From Isochrysis galbana (Eukaryota; Haptophyta; Isochrysidales; Isochrysidaceae), in assembly GCA_018136815.1 (NCBI GenBank), contig CM030931.1, positions 10,055,072-10,119,071 of the forward strand: a DNA stretch of 64,000 nucleotides, in the 5' to 3' direction. The notes below the pieces were generated by a model. It was not told where the DNA came from. It was given only the letters and a program-made list of their open reading frames with translations, and did no database searches. Numbering within the stretch: the stretch's first letter is position 1; each line of letters begins with the position of its first letter. Shown one piece after another: positions 1-10,375 of the stretch. The translations under genes were made by a program, and so were the position numbers.

Positions 1-700
1 TGTGCTCTCTCTCTCTAAATCCGCCTCCCGCCCCCCTCTTCCTCCCCCTTTCTCCCTCCTCCTCTGCCTCCCTCCCTCCCTTCCTCGCTCCCTCCCTCTC
101 CCTCTCTCCGCCGGCACTTGCAGTGAGAGCGCAGCACTCTCGACGAGAGAGGCGAGGTAGCTGAGGGACAGCGCGAGCACGCGCGAGCGCGCGAGTGAGG
201 ACTGGCCCGCTTTTCCGGCAGGCTCACGGCGTCGACGGATCTCGCGAGAGTGAGGGTTGGTGCGAGAGAGGGCGAGCTCCGGGGAGAGGAGGGCCTGTGA
301 GCCCGGGTGGCAAGGGAGGAGCGAGGAGGGGGCGCGAGGGGAAAGGGGGGCGGGGGGGAGGGGGGAGTAGAGGGCGGAGGGGGGGGGGAGGAGCGTGAGA
401 GATCAGGGGAAAAACAGAAAGTATTTTGTTGAGGGGCGAGATGTGAGAGGAGAAGAGAGGGGACGAGAAGAGAGAGACAGAGAGGGGGGGGGGGGGGGAA
501 GAGAGAGAGACCTCGAGTAGAGTGAGAAAATAAGGGAAGAGAGAGAGAGAGAGGAAACGAGGGTGGCAGAGAGGGCGAGAGTGAGAAACCCACTTGAATG
601 GTATATTTTATTTCAATAAACTCCAAAGAGGAAGAGGACGAGAGGCAGAGCAGGAGAGAGACAGAGTAAAGAAGAGAGGAGCACCAAGTGAAGGAGGAGA
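1..700. repeat. GA-rich low-complexity tract
   Basis: The plus strand changes from CT-rich (first 110 bases) to strongly purine-rich, with GAGA runs and long G runs (for example about 486-500). I see no protein or RNA gene. Open frames here translate to Ser/Pro/Arg/Gly low-complexity peptides and are not credible. It could act as a regulatory or recombination-prone polypurine tract, but nothing in the sequence demonstrates this. Confidence 0.75.
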
Positions 701-1403
701 AGAGGAGGGACAGCTTCTTTTACTTACGGGGTGACAAACAACCCGCTAACCTACTAGAGCTTTTCTAGACTCGACTTTCACAGGACGAAGGTTGTAGATA
801 GAGGCTCGAGCTTCGCAAGAGAGAAGCGACCGCGCGTCGTCGCAGCCGTGAATGAACACACCGCGCCGTCCGCCGCTTGTCGTCCGTCCCCTTGCTCACG
901 TTGACCGTGGTGGGGGCACCTTTCTACGTACGGGTGCCTGGCTGGAGCCTGGCGGGGCCTGGACTAATTGTAGTGGTGCTACAGTAGGGGCGCACCATTA
1001 AGAAAAAACATCTGAAAATTCTGGGCTAACACCTACTATATCTAGGTAGTCCTACCTCTATGCCTATGCTGACATCGCCCTTTCCTCCCTTCGCCCTTCC
1101 CTCCACCTCTTCCCCTTCCCCCCATCATTCCTTTGTTTTCGGTATCAGGGGCGCGGCCCAGGTGCGCTACCGTGGGCCCGGTTCAGAGTGCCTGTTCGGG
1201 GCAGGCCTTTTGTGTACATGTTGTGTGCGTCAATCAAGATTGTGTGCTTGAGTTTGCTGTGTTTTCTGCGAGTCCGTCTGTTCCGTCGCGTCGTTTCGTG
1301 TGATTATTCGTCCACTTTAGTGGCCGTCCCTCAATCGCGGTTTTCTGTGTTTCATCGGGTTTCCCGACCACTATGTGCGCTATTCCTAGCGCAGTAGTTA
1401 AAG
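701..1403. other. Intergenic stretch, no gene seen
   Basis: Unique-looking sequence with mixed composition and no convincing coding frame, RNA gene or transposon end. It ends at the 8-bp target duplication AGTTAAAG (1396-1403) of the element that follows. Confidence 0.5.
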
Positions 1404-1853
1404 CAGTGATGGTGCATCAGTACTAATATCAGTTTTTTACATCAGTATCAGCTCACCTCGAGCTGATAACTGATATCAGTTTTCAGTTGTCAGCAGCTTG
1501 GAGCGGGGAGAAAACAAAACACCCAGTCCCCTTTACTTTCTACATCCAAAAAAAAAGTGCAAAAAAGTTGAGTTTTACTGAGGTTGGATGGGAGTCGAAC
1601 TGGTTCTCCGCACTGCGCCACGCCCACGCGCTGTCACCTGAGCGACTTGACGCTCAAATATTGCTTGGAAGATGACGTTTTGTCGCATTTATTTCTGCAG
1701 CAAATACACAAGCCACTGATATCAGTTGATATTCTGCTCGCTCAGGGCCTTTGAGGTGATATCAGCTGATGAGGTCCATTAGCTTATATCAGCTATGATA
1801 TCAGTATCAGCCTCGAAGTTGGTGTCAGCTGATGAACTGATGCACCATCACTG
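1404..1853. mobile_element. hAT-like non-autonomous DNA transposon (450 bp)
   Basis: The two ends are perfect 18-bp terminal inverted repeats, CAGTGATGGTGCATCAGT at the left and its reverse complement at the right. The element is flanked on both sides by the 8-bp direct repeat AGTTAAAG (1396-1403 and 1854-1861). A CAG-starting inverted repeat with an 8-bp target duplication is the signature of the hAT superfamily. There is no transposase, so it must move with proteins supplied in trans. The interior is rich in a GATATCAGCT-like palindromic word on both sides, plausibly subterminal transposase-binding repeats. A tRNA-like segment lies inside it. Confidence 0.88.
1578..1660 (-). other. tRNA-like relic inside the hAT-like element
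   Basis: Read on the minus strand, the sequence has a B-box-like word GTTCGACTCC preceded, at roughly tRNA spacing, by an A-box-like word (TCGCTCAGGTGACAGCGC). This is the internal Pol III promoter pattern of tRNAs and tRNA-derived SINEs. The acceptor stem does not close: the 3' CCAACC has no matching 5' strand. So it is at best an eroded tRNA or SINE head, not a functional tRNA. Confidence 0.35.
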
Positions 1854-1861
1854 AGTTAAAG

Positions 1862-2399
1862 TCAGGAGCTCCGCGCTAGGCGCTAGGGCTAGGGTCCAGT
1901 GTGTCTCGTGTGCCTGTGCCCTGTGCCTAGCTTGAAAAGTGGGCACAGGTATAGATCGTTCACATCTATCCTTTTCTTCTTTTCTTCGGCTGTCTGCCCA
2001 TACCCGCCTGGGCAGTCCTAGCCGAGTCTGTCGTGTTCGCAAAGAGTAGGGCTTTGCTGAGCAACGTGCAACGTGTATCTTTCTAACGTTCTTTTAAAAG
2101 TACCGATTCTTCTCAGAATGCGATGCCGCGTCGTAGTGTATTCTATAGAAATCTGTTATGACAATTCTCATCCATGCTAGCATATATAGGATGTTTAGGG
2201 ATCTCGGGGCTGTTCCTTTGTTTGAGGTGTATGAAAAGGTTATCTATATGATGGTCTCTTTTCCCTGTTTTTGTCCCTCTGGGGGTGTATCGGGTCAGCT
2301 TGTCCAGCGTCCCTAGTATGCGTACGATCTTCGAAAGCACTCGCCAAGGGGTGGGTGGATAATTCGTCCGCCATTTTACATATGCGGCACGATTTGCGG
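1862..2399. other. Intergenic stretch, no gene seen
   Basis: No credible open frame, RNA gene or repeat terminus was found between the hAT-like element and the SINE-like copy that follows. Confidence 0.5.
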
Positions 2400-2612
2400 A
2401 CAGAGACAGTACGCCGGGCCAGGACGAGCGAACCAGGCGAGCCTATCGGGAAGAGAGTGGGTCAGCAGGGCAGTCTCCTCCTGTCAAGCCATCGGGCATG
2501 CCAGGAGCCAGGAGGATGGGTGGTTCCTCCCCCATGGCAGGGGAGGAGTGGAGAGGGGAAGGGGGGGCTCGTGCCCCCCCTGGGCGAACCAAGAACCAAG
2601 TAGAAACTTAGT
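2400..2612 (-). repeat. SINE/LINE-like interspersed repeat, partial copy
   Basis: Reading the minus strand from about 2612, the segment begins with a variant of the family head (GAACTAAGTTTCTACTTGG). It continues into a GCCC-ATGG-GGGGGGCACGAGCCCCCCC core and then a GGAGGAACCAC stretch. The same order is found at 7334, 33171 and 53761 on the plus strand. This copy is short and presumably truncated. It is non-coding. Confidence 0.7.
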
Positions 2613-3037
2613 TCGCCGCAAGGCAGGATGAGAGGAGGGAGATGGGGAATGGGCGTGGCTTCAACGTAGTCACTCCAGGGCCGCGCGCGAGGCGAGATCA
2701 TAAAGAGGTGTTTCAGGAGATAGGCGGGCGTAAAATTGACCTCGGCAGCCGTATTTCTTTCTCATTTGATAAATCATTTGGTGCGCTTCGATGTCAACAT
2801 GTGGTTGTTCCAATTTTGGACTCTCATTATTTGCTGGTGCACCGACCGGTGGGCAAGAGTTACTGCCCGGGTCCTAACTCCCATCTCCCATGGCACCCAG
2901 CTCACCGATGAAGCACGAGCGAGCACGAAGCTGTGCCGTCACCATATCATCATTGACACATTGCACGGCCATCGACGACAGCAGAATGAGCAAATTGTTG
3001 ACAGCCGCAAATCAAGGCGCAATGACTCCACGTTTAC
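2613..3037. other. Region downstream of the Maf gene, no gene seen
   Basis: This lies 3' of the minus-strand Maf gene and probably includes its 3' UTR. No coding frame with protein-like composition is visible. Confidence 0.5.
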
Positions 3038-4012
3038 TCATTGTAATCTGTCCATGTCAAGCTCTTTGCAGAATCTATGGATTGGGAAGCCAACCACATT
3101 GTGGTAGCAACCCCGGATTCCGGTTACGAATGTGCCGCCAAGGCCTTGAATTCCGTAGCTGCCCGCCTTGTCCATCGGCTCACCCGAGGCGATGTAACGT
3201 TCAATGGCTTGCGTACTGAGCTCACAAAAGTCCACCGCCGTTACCTCAACGAAGTTGTGTTCGTGCTGCGGTGCGCCTTCACCAGCATTGTTGCTTGGAC
3301 TTTCAGCGCCTGGACCTCTTGGCGCCTGCCCGTATATGAGAGAGACCCCGGTGCAAACCTCGTGCGAACGGCCCGAAAGCGAGGAGAGCATCAAGGCGGC
3401 TGCTGCCTCATCGGCCGGCTTCTCCAACACGCAACCGTCGGCCACTACAACAGTGTCGGCGCCTGCAGACAGTGAGTGATCAGGTGTTGAGAACGCAGAA
3501 TTGTGTCACATCCATGTGCACTAGACTCATGAACTCGCGTCACACTCACCGATTACGAGGCGCGGTGGCGCCTCGCCCATCCGGACAAGTCTCCTGTACA
3601 CCTCGAGCGCCTTGCCGTGTGCCGTGCGCTGCACATATTCGTGGGGGTGCATCGCTGTCTTGTCGAGGTTCTCCTCAAAGGTAGAGGGGATTACGCGTGC
3701 ATCGATACCTGCGCAAGGCAGATGTGACGCAAGGATTCGGGCTTCGTGCTAGTTTGGCCAGAGGGGCGGAGAGAGAGGGAGAGGGGGCGGGGGGAGGAAC
3801 AAGAGGAGAGTATGTGTGTGTGCGATGGGACACAAGGGGAAGAGTAGGTGTCAAGCAGGTGCACTGCAGAGAGCGCAAGCCAGCGTGTGTCACGCCTGCC
3901 ACTGGGGCTTCAGCAGACCGAGGACGGTGTTCAAAATCTCGACGCGGCGAGGCGAGGCGGAGGCGAGGATGACGGCCGCGGCCCTGACAGCACCAAGGTC
4001 GACGATCGTCAT
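3038..4012 (-). CDS. Maf/ASMTL-type nucleoside triphosphate pyrophosphatase, three exons
   Basis: Spliced gene: exon 1 4012-3919, exon 2 3708-3550, exon 3 3462-3038; both introns are GT-AG and phase 1, giving 225 residues. Maf proteins hydrolyse canonical and modified nucleoside triphosphates to monophosphates and act as house-cleaning enzymes; the human homologue is the N-terminal half of ASMTL. Visible hallmarks in order are LASASPRR near residue 16-23 (the SxSPRR substrate motif), [18 protein letters not shown], the LEKP motif, [22 protein letters not shown] and a C-terminal NVVGFP. I chose the ATG at 4012; an open frame continues upstream to about 4150 and could encode an N-terminal extension or targeting peptide. 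The gene is divergent from the RING gene at 4766. The intron joins are my inference, but they restore an uninterrupted family alignment. Confidence 0.9.
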
Positions 4013-4129
4013 TGGCGACGGGACCCGATCGCGCGCGCGCCTCGCCCGTCGGAAGCGAGGAGGCGCTCTCTGTGCTGATGGGACCGACACAAAGGATCCT
4101 ACTAACTTTGGTAGGAGATCGTTCTTTAC

Positions 4130-4765
4130 CTTTTCTTTTGGTCCAACCACCGGTTTGCTTCTCTCTCTCTCCCTCCCTCCCTCTCTCTCCCTCTCTCTCC
4201 CTCCCTCCCTCTCTCTCTCTCTCTCTCTATGTTTGTGTTGGCCAGGCGAAGGCCCTCCTCCCCTCTCTCCTCCTGTGCTTCTCTCTTCTTACATCCCAGA
4301 CACAGACGAGGAGCGAGAGGAGAGCGCCTGCACACACTGTGTTGCTCAGACCACTTCTCTCTCTCTTCTCTCTTTCCACATTCGCTCATTGGTCCCGCAC
4401 CGACCCGTTGTTCTCTTTGGTACTATTCTATTGTAGTAGTTCGTTCCCGCCCGCTCGACCCCTGGGCTGCTCTCTCTCTCTCTTCTTCTTGTTCTCTCCT
4501 CCTCGTCACTATTCTTCTCTCAATCGTCCGCGAAGTCCTCTCGTCCCTCACTTTCTTCTTTCGCCGGCCCCCCCCCCCCCCCCCCCCCCCTCGCCACCCT
4601 TGCCCCCGGTCCTCACATCGCGCACACACTCTCTCTCCTCTGGTTCCTTCCCCCGCTCCCTCTCCCTCCCCCTCCGCCCCTCTCCCCCTCGCAAGGCTTC
4701 CCTCTGACCGCCATCCCTCCAGATCCCCTGACCAGCACGCAGACGGTGTGCGCAGGGCGAGGGGG
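4130..4765. promoter_or_regulatory. CT-rich intergenic region between divergent Maf and RING genes
   Basis: Pyrimidine-rich on the plus strand, with CTCTCTCC runs at about 4160-4230 and a run of more than 20 C at about 4568-4590. It separates two divergent genes and probably holds both promoters. No TATA box or specific factor site can be named. Confidence 0.5.
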
Positions 4766-6249
4766 ATGGCGCGCTCAACTGCCATCGCCTCCAGCCTTGC
4801 TGTCGGCGTCGCAGCATTTGGAGCCTTCTATGCCCTCTCGCGCCGGCGCCGGCGACAGCTTCAGCATGCCCGTGCTGCCAACGCTGGGACTCACGGGCAC
4901 CTCGCGGTGGAGGACGACACATGCGCTATATGCTTGGAGCCACCGCGTTTGACCTGCATGACCAACTGCGGCCACAAGTTTTGTACACCCTGTTTCCTCG
5001 AATGGTGGCGCCGGCAGCCGGTCACGATGGACTCCGCCCATGTGCGGCTTGCACGCTGCCCACTGTGCACTCAGGAGGTCACTCAAATCCGCCCCTGCTT
5101 CGTGGTCATACGGGCCTTCGCGTCGGGGGACAGCCAGGCCGGTATCGAACGGCGCGACGCGATGAGAGGCTTGCGAATGTACAATCGGGATGTGTACACC
5201 ACATGCGTCTTCCGCCCCATCCGCAAAGTGCTCACGCAAGTCCGGGCCTTCTGCAATGGGGCGGCGCTCACCCTATACGGCTTTAGTGGTCTCGTGTGGA
5301 GCGTGGTCAATCTTGAGCTTGCGGGTGTCGGAGGTATGTGGCGCATCGCGCCGCCAAACGATGAGCGGCTGCGATTCATCTGTCTGTGGGCCTGCATCAC
5401 CAATATCTGCGCGGCAGCGGCAGGTGGAGCGCGGGGGATGCCTCGGCTGCTGTCACCGCCTTGGCTCCTGGATATTCTGGTCAAACTTTCAGCGCTTGCA
5501 GGCGATTTTCGCCATTGTGAACTGGAAGAGGTCTTGGTAGGCTCAGTGATGCTGTCCAACATGCGCTTCGCCTCTGGTGTCGCCAGCGTGCTGCGTCTCT
5601 CATCCTCCGTTGGTATGCGCCCCCCCCCCCCCCCACCACCACCAACACCCGGGAAATGCTGAGCGCATTGACGTGCACGTGCCCCTTCCATCTTCCTTCA
5701 TCTGCAGTCGCACCATTACTGCATGATACGGTGCTCGGTCCTGCAGTGCCTCACGCCATACGCCTCTGCGAGCTGGTTGAGCTCTTGGCTGATATTTGTG
5801 CGGCAACACTTCAATTGCGTGCCGAGGTACTAGGTGTGCGGGCCCTTTTGCTGCTGCTCCGCTGGCGGCGCTCGCCACCGGTGCGTGGTCGAATCATTGA
5901 GCTGCTCCCTATAGAGTCTTGGCTCCTTCCGATCGAAGCTCGTGTCCGAAACTGGCTGAAGCTTGACCTAGAGATGCGGCCCGAGTGCTTGGTCCGGAGC
6001 AGCGTGCCGGGCTTGATCGGGCTTCAAGAAGATGTTATTTCTTGGACCGATGCGCTGAGCGTCTACGGAGTTGGGCTCAAGGCCCTCCACGTCTTTCATG
6101 GAGCACATCCGATTTGGACGAATGGACTCGGTGGGCGGCGCGAAGTCTTCCATGGCCTCGCGAGGTTCCCTAGTTGGGCGCTCGCGGACATCCGCAGTCT
6201 TGGTCCGCTGAGTTCGCTGATGGCAACAATTGATGCTGCCACAAGTTGA
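4766..6249 (+). CDS. Membrane-anchored RING-finger E3 ubiquitin ligase, RNF170-like, two exons
   Basis: Exon 1 4766-5612 and exon 2 5708-6249 are joined by a GT-AG, phase 1 intron containing a C-run, giving 462 residues. Residues 5-30 form a hydrophobic segment followed by an arginine cluster, a likely N-terminal membrane anchor. The RING domain (about residues 52-100) reads CAICL, then TNCGHKFCTPC, then CPLC, a C3HC4 arrangement with the spacing seen in RNF170-type ER ligases. Such proteins transfer ubiquitin from E2 to ER or organelle substrates. The remaining 350 residues contain further hydrophobic stretches around residues 165-240 but no domain I recognise. Assignment to RNF170 specifically is tentative; RING ligase is firm. 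An open frame runs upstream of 4766, but it is low-complexity Ser/Pro/Arg from CT repeats, so I reject it as coding. Confidence 0.8.
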
Positions 6250-7333
6250 AGAAGGCTGAGATGTTGGTGAGTCGGAGCTGTTCGTATAATACGAGCCAAC
6301 GATTCCTCTGGCAATGATCGGCGATTGCTCACGTTTTGGATCTGCTTACCTGCAACTATTCTTCCTTTGATCGGTGCTCGTAAGGCGAACGATGGAATAT
6401 GCGGTCAAGGTGACTGCTTCGTGATTGTACATGTCATGATATGGCGACCGATTCTGTTTGCTTTGTGTAGTGGTGACTCGCCATGACGAGGTGGTTGCAC
6501 CTCGGAGCGCGATGGTTGTATGGCTTTCTTGTCAACGAGGATGCGCGCGAGGTCGATTCTGTGAGTATTTATGCATTGTGGAGATGAGCGAGAAGCCGCG
6601 AGACATCTACACGAGCGAGGTGCAGGTGCGTTGATGATGGCGAACAAGCCTGTGCTGTTTTTGTAAAACTATGCTGTTCTTTGTGTTTGGTGATGATGTG
6701 GATGGTGATATGGTCCCCGAGCGTACAGGAAAAGGCAGCACCGCCGCTCTTATGTGTAGCGAGCGCCGGGGGGCCTTTGCGCGCGGCGGCAAATGTGACG
6801 GGTGGGTGGCGAGTAGGCACTGAGAGCGCTGTAGCACGAGAGGCAGTGGAGCTGGCTGGCTCGTCAGTCCCCATGCACCCCATGACTAAAACAGCTCAAG
6901 CACCACTTGCAGCGCCGATTCCGGCTGCATACTACAAGCTAGGAAGGCCTCCTCCGGAGGACCAAGATCTGGAGCGAGCTCTCTCGCCTGGGCGGTACTA
7001 TTTGCCATTCCACCATCGCACCCCTTGCCCTCTAGCTCTACCTCACTCCCTCGACCTCGACGCAAACACGGCGATGGGATGGTGGTGGCTGGCTTCTCAT
7101 GGCGTAGCCCCAGCAGACCAGCAAAAGGCAAAAGGCCCGTACAACAGGCTAGTCCTGGTCCCAATCCCCAACCCCAACCCACCCAAGTCGCGTTCCGTCG
7201 AACAGTGGATAGTGGACCATCGACCATCAACCATCGAGTGTAGTTTTATTTTCTTTACGCAAATGTACTTTGCTCACGTACACGACCGACGTGATGAGTG
7301 ATGAGTAACAGGCGAATTTGTAAGGTAAAGGTA
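6250..7333. other. Intergenic stretch, no gene seen
   Basis: This includes the likely 3' UTR of the RING gene. Open frames are short and unlike proteins. It ends with the left target duplication (7316-7333) of the retroposon that follows. Confidence 0.5.
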
Positions 7334-8216
7334 CAACTAAGTTTATACTTATTTCGCCCATGGGGGGGGCACGAGCCCCCCCTTCTCTCCACTCCTCCCC
7401 TGCCATGGGGGAGGAACCACTCACTCTCCTGGCACGCCTGGTGGCTTGCCAAGAGCACACAACCCTACTGACTCACTCCTCTCCCCACAGGACTGCCTGA
7501 CTCGCCCGCCCTGGCCTGTCGTGGCCAGCCCATCCCTCTGACCAGCCCCTCCTCCCCCTCGCCCCCCCTGTTCAGGACCCCCCAGCCAGCTCCAGTCGAC
7601 CCGCAGGGGCTCGGAGCGCCAGCGAGGGAGAGGCAGGAGGGGCCAGGGCCATGTGCCCCAGCCTCACCTGCCCCGTGAGCTGTGCTCCCACCCGGGCCCC
7701 TGCAGCCCACCTGGGGACCTGAAGAGGGGCCGCAGGCGCGCGCCATGGGCCCCTGCCGCAGGGAAGAGAGGAGGTAAAGGGAAGAGGGAGGGGAGGGGGG
7801 AGCGGCAGCTCTCCCCTCCGGCAGATACGTGTCTTCTCGCCCCGTTTGGGTAAGAGAAGACGGGGGCGCCAGAGACAGGAGGGAAGGGCCGCGGCTTGCC
7901 GCGGCCAGCTCGCTTCGGCGAGCAGAGATTAGCACTTCTGGGCTCCTATTCACGAGTGCTCCCCCCCCCCCCCCCTGCGTTGTTTTTACCCGAAAGGGGT
8001 TTTCCTCCAGCGTGGACTCGAGGAGAGGACGTGCTGGGATGCGCGGGGTCGGTGCGTGCACCGGGGGGAGGACAAATATCGAGGGGAGGGGACAGTGCCC
8101 CCACCCCCCGATATCACTCGGACACCTGGCTCGTTAGGCACGGCGGGATTCCGGGACTGAAACGTTATGTCCAATTAGCTAGTGGGGTTGGCTAGGATAT
8201 AACATTATTTATTATT
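7334..8216 (+). mobile_element. SINE/LINE-like retroposon copy with 18-bp target duplication
   Basis: The insert is flanked by identical 18-bp direct repeats, ATTTGTAAGGTAAAGGTA, at 7316-7333 and 8217-8234. Its right end is a simple ATT-rich tail (TTATTTATTATT). A long, variable target duplication plus a simple-sequence tail is typical of target-primed retroposition (SINEs and LINEs). It starts CAACTAAGTTTATACTT and contains the family core (ATGG-GGGGGG-CACGAG-CCCCCCC). No reverse transcriptase is encoded. The first 450 bp resemble the copies at 33171 and 53761, while the 3' part differs, so it may belong to a distinct subfamily. Confidence 0.82.
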
Positions 8217-8269
8217 ATTTGTAAGGTAAAGGTAAACAGCGCCCAATGCTCCTCTGTCCTCTGCTGCGC

Positions 8270-8455
8270 CGGCCGAACATAACACCAAGGCTAGGGCTGA
8301 CCATTAACAGGCAAGTTTTTGGGAAACCCATTAGTAGTTTTTCAAGGTCAGCACATTAACAGGTTGAGTTTTTTTCTGGGTGTTAACAGGTTGTTTTAGG
8401 GGTGTTAATACCCTGTTAGTGGCCACTAACAGGTTAAACCCATGACAAGCTGTTA
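8270..8455. repeat. TTAACAGG-rich dispersed repeat, copy 1
   Basis: An AT-rich segment starting near GGCTAGGGCTG and carrying five or so copies of the word (T)TAACAGG. A related copy lies in the opposite orientation at 35575-35755, where GCCCTAGCC is the matching end. The ends are weakly inverted repeats of each other, suggesting an old DNA transposon. I could not find a target duplication, so the class is open. Confidence 0.5.
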
Positions 8456-8655
8456 CCCCAACGTTGGAAGTCGCGTTCCGTCAAAAGAGGGCCAGGTGAT
8501 TATTATTTTTTTCACCCAGAGGTGCATGTTTTCTTTTTCAACCAGTCTCCATGGTATTATTATCACAAAGATGCCCCCCCCCCTTTCCCCAAAACACACG
8601 GTAACCCCAAAGCTACTGGGTTTTCATCCTTTTCGTCTTTTTCTCACACCCACCG

Positions 8656-8717
8656 ATGCTCCACCTGCACGACCTCACGCTCGACGGGGAATTCGCCTTG
8701 GAGCTGCAACAGGAGCG
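8656..8717 (+). pseudogene. LRR-like host gene, 5' fragment, interrupted by the retrotransposon
   Basis: A short leucine-rich frame (LHLHDLTLDG...) runs up to the target duplication GAGCG at 8713-8717 and resumes in exactly the same reading frame at 32630 on the other side of the element. Removing the insert and one GAGCG gives an uninterrupted frame of about 129 codons. The ATG at 8656 is the first in this frame, but the true start may lie further upstream; the frame is open from about 8605. The gene is inactivated unless another allele is intact. Confidence 0.7.
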
Positions 8718-10111
8718 TGTCAGAGCAAGGCTCATCTCACTCTTGGAGATGGCCTGCGAGGGCGCGCCGGCAGCTAGCGCGGAATGCGGTTCTTGCGGGG
8801 AGCTCATGGAGCTTTCCTCGGGGGTGACTACGGGCATGGTGATCGACGCACGACGCACGACGCACGGAGGGCGCGGAAGTGTGGAAGGAGGCTTGTGGGA
8901 GGTGGTGGCAGGCGACTGGGGGTGGCTCAGGCGCGTGCTTGGCTGGTATTGACTCGTTGACTCGGGGTATAGACTCGGGAACTCGGGGGGACTCGCTTGG
9001 GAACACGGTGGGACTCGACGAAGTTGCTACAAAAACACTCACAAGAAACCCAAACCCCAACGACCTTGGGCTCAGAAAACTAACGTAAACACTCCGGAAT
9101 CATACGATAAACAAACCCTCCCCGTGCGACAAAGGCTGAGGTCGCGATCGCTCGTCATGCGCGAAGAAATACGGAAAGAGAGCGCAAAACTACGCAAACG
9201 AAGGGTTCAAACTATCGTTAAAGTGAAAACTCGTCCGCTGAAGCCAACGCGGAGGGTCGAGGAGAGGTCCAAACTCGCGCGGGGGGAAGAAGGCGATGTG
9301 CAGAGAGACCTTCTAGACAAGCGACGAGCAAGGGGCGACGAAACAAGACGCGAGACGCGGGGCGCGTGCCATTCGTTCTTCCCTTCTTTCACCGAAAACG
9401 CGGCGAAACTAACGTTAAACATCGGTACCCCCTCCGCGAGAATCGCGAAGAAGAACGGACGAGATGGAGGCAATCATCGAAGGAATCGCGAGAGGAATCG
9501 AAGCGAGGGGGGGAAACAGCGCGCGCGGGGGGGGAACGAACGACGGCCGGAGGAAACGAACCGCGCGCGGAGGAGAAGAACCTCGCGCGGGGGGGGAATA
9601 ATATAACGGCCGGAGGCGACGGATGGCACGCCGAGAGGAAGAACCTGCCGCGGGGGCGAGGGACCGAGGGCACGGCGGGGCAGCGTGGGAGGGCGCGAGG
9701 GTGATCTCGGAGCGAGATCGCGTCCTTTCCCTCGCGGAGCGCAGAGAGACCCCCACGGAACATCCTGGGACCGGAGAATGTTTTGGACGAAACTTCCCTC
9801 CGTCGGCCGAGGAGAGGAGGACGGAGAGAGAGAGAGAGAGAGTCTCGCAGAGCAACTGCGGAACGAGAAGTCGAAGTCATGCCGGTTTATTACCTTAAAC
9901 GAGCCAACAATTATAGTAACAGCAAAAACAAAATTCGAATCGCAAATTTCGAGACCAAAATCTGCAAACCTGGACTTGAGACCATGGGGAATCCGAATCT
10001 GTGTGTCTTGTGCGTCAGTGGCAACACGGGGAACTGTTCAATTGTAATTGTGAGCGCGTACCTTACACGAATATTCATGCCTACAGCCTTCAGATGGGCA
10101 GGAATACAACA
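8718..10111 (-). repeat. Left (3') LTR of the retrotransposon
   Basis: A 1394-bp LTR. On the plus strand it begins TGTCAGAGCAAGG and ends GGAATACAACA, so in element sense it runs TGTTGTATTCC...GCTCTGACA, with standard TG/CA ends. It is nearly identical to 31228-32624. It contains G-rich and GA-repeat internal segments (about 9500-9600 and 9820-9840). The last 120 nt in element sense encode the first 40 residues of gag in the 5' copy. Confidence 0.93.
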
Positions 10112-10120
10112 CCCCCCGAC
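10112..10120 (-). other. Polypurine tract of the retrotransposon
   Basis: Directly next to the inner edge of the 3' LTR, the element-sense strand reads GTCGGGGGG immediately before TGTTG. A purine run at exactly this place is the primer for plus-strand DNA synthesis in LTR elements. The same run stands at 20136 and 45380 beside the other LTR copies. Confidence 0.8.
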
Positions 10121-10375
10121 TTAAATCGAGACGTCTCCCGATGTCGAGCCAAGAGAGTTCATTTAACCATACGAGACGAGAGACTTAGAAGAGGAGGATT
10201 AACCCATGGATCCAAAGCGAGCACAAAATCGGCAGCTTAGCGCGGCGGCCCCCGATTTCGTACGCCACGTCCTACCACGTTCTCCCTTTTACAGGAGTTT
10301 TGCTCGGGCAGTTGCGCTGGGTCAGGCGCTGACGCGACGCTAATCATCCACTTCCGGTCGACTTAGCACTTAGCG
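10112..10375 (-). other. 3' untranslated segment between pol stop and 3' LTR
   Basis: About 260 nt of element sequence lie between the end of pol (10376) and the polypurine tract. It is conserved in all copies (20136-20399 and 45380-45643). No frame is recognisable. Confidence 0.6.

Noticed and set aside
4229-4765. Upstream extension of the RING protein to 477 codons
   Set aside because: The extension is translated CT microsatellite; the ATG at 4766 precedes a clean membrane anchor.
8270-8455. TTAACAGG repeat as a hAT element
   Set aside because: The ends are only weakly inverted and I found no 8-bp target duplication for either copy.
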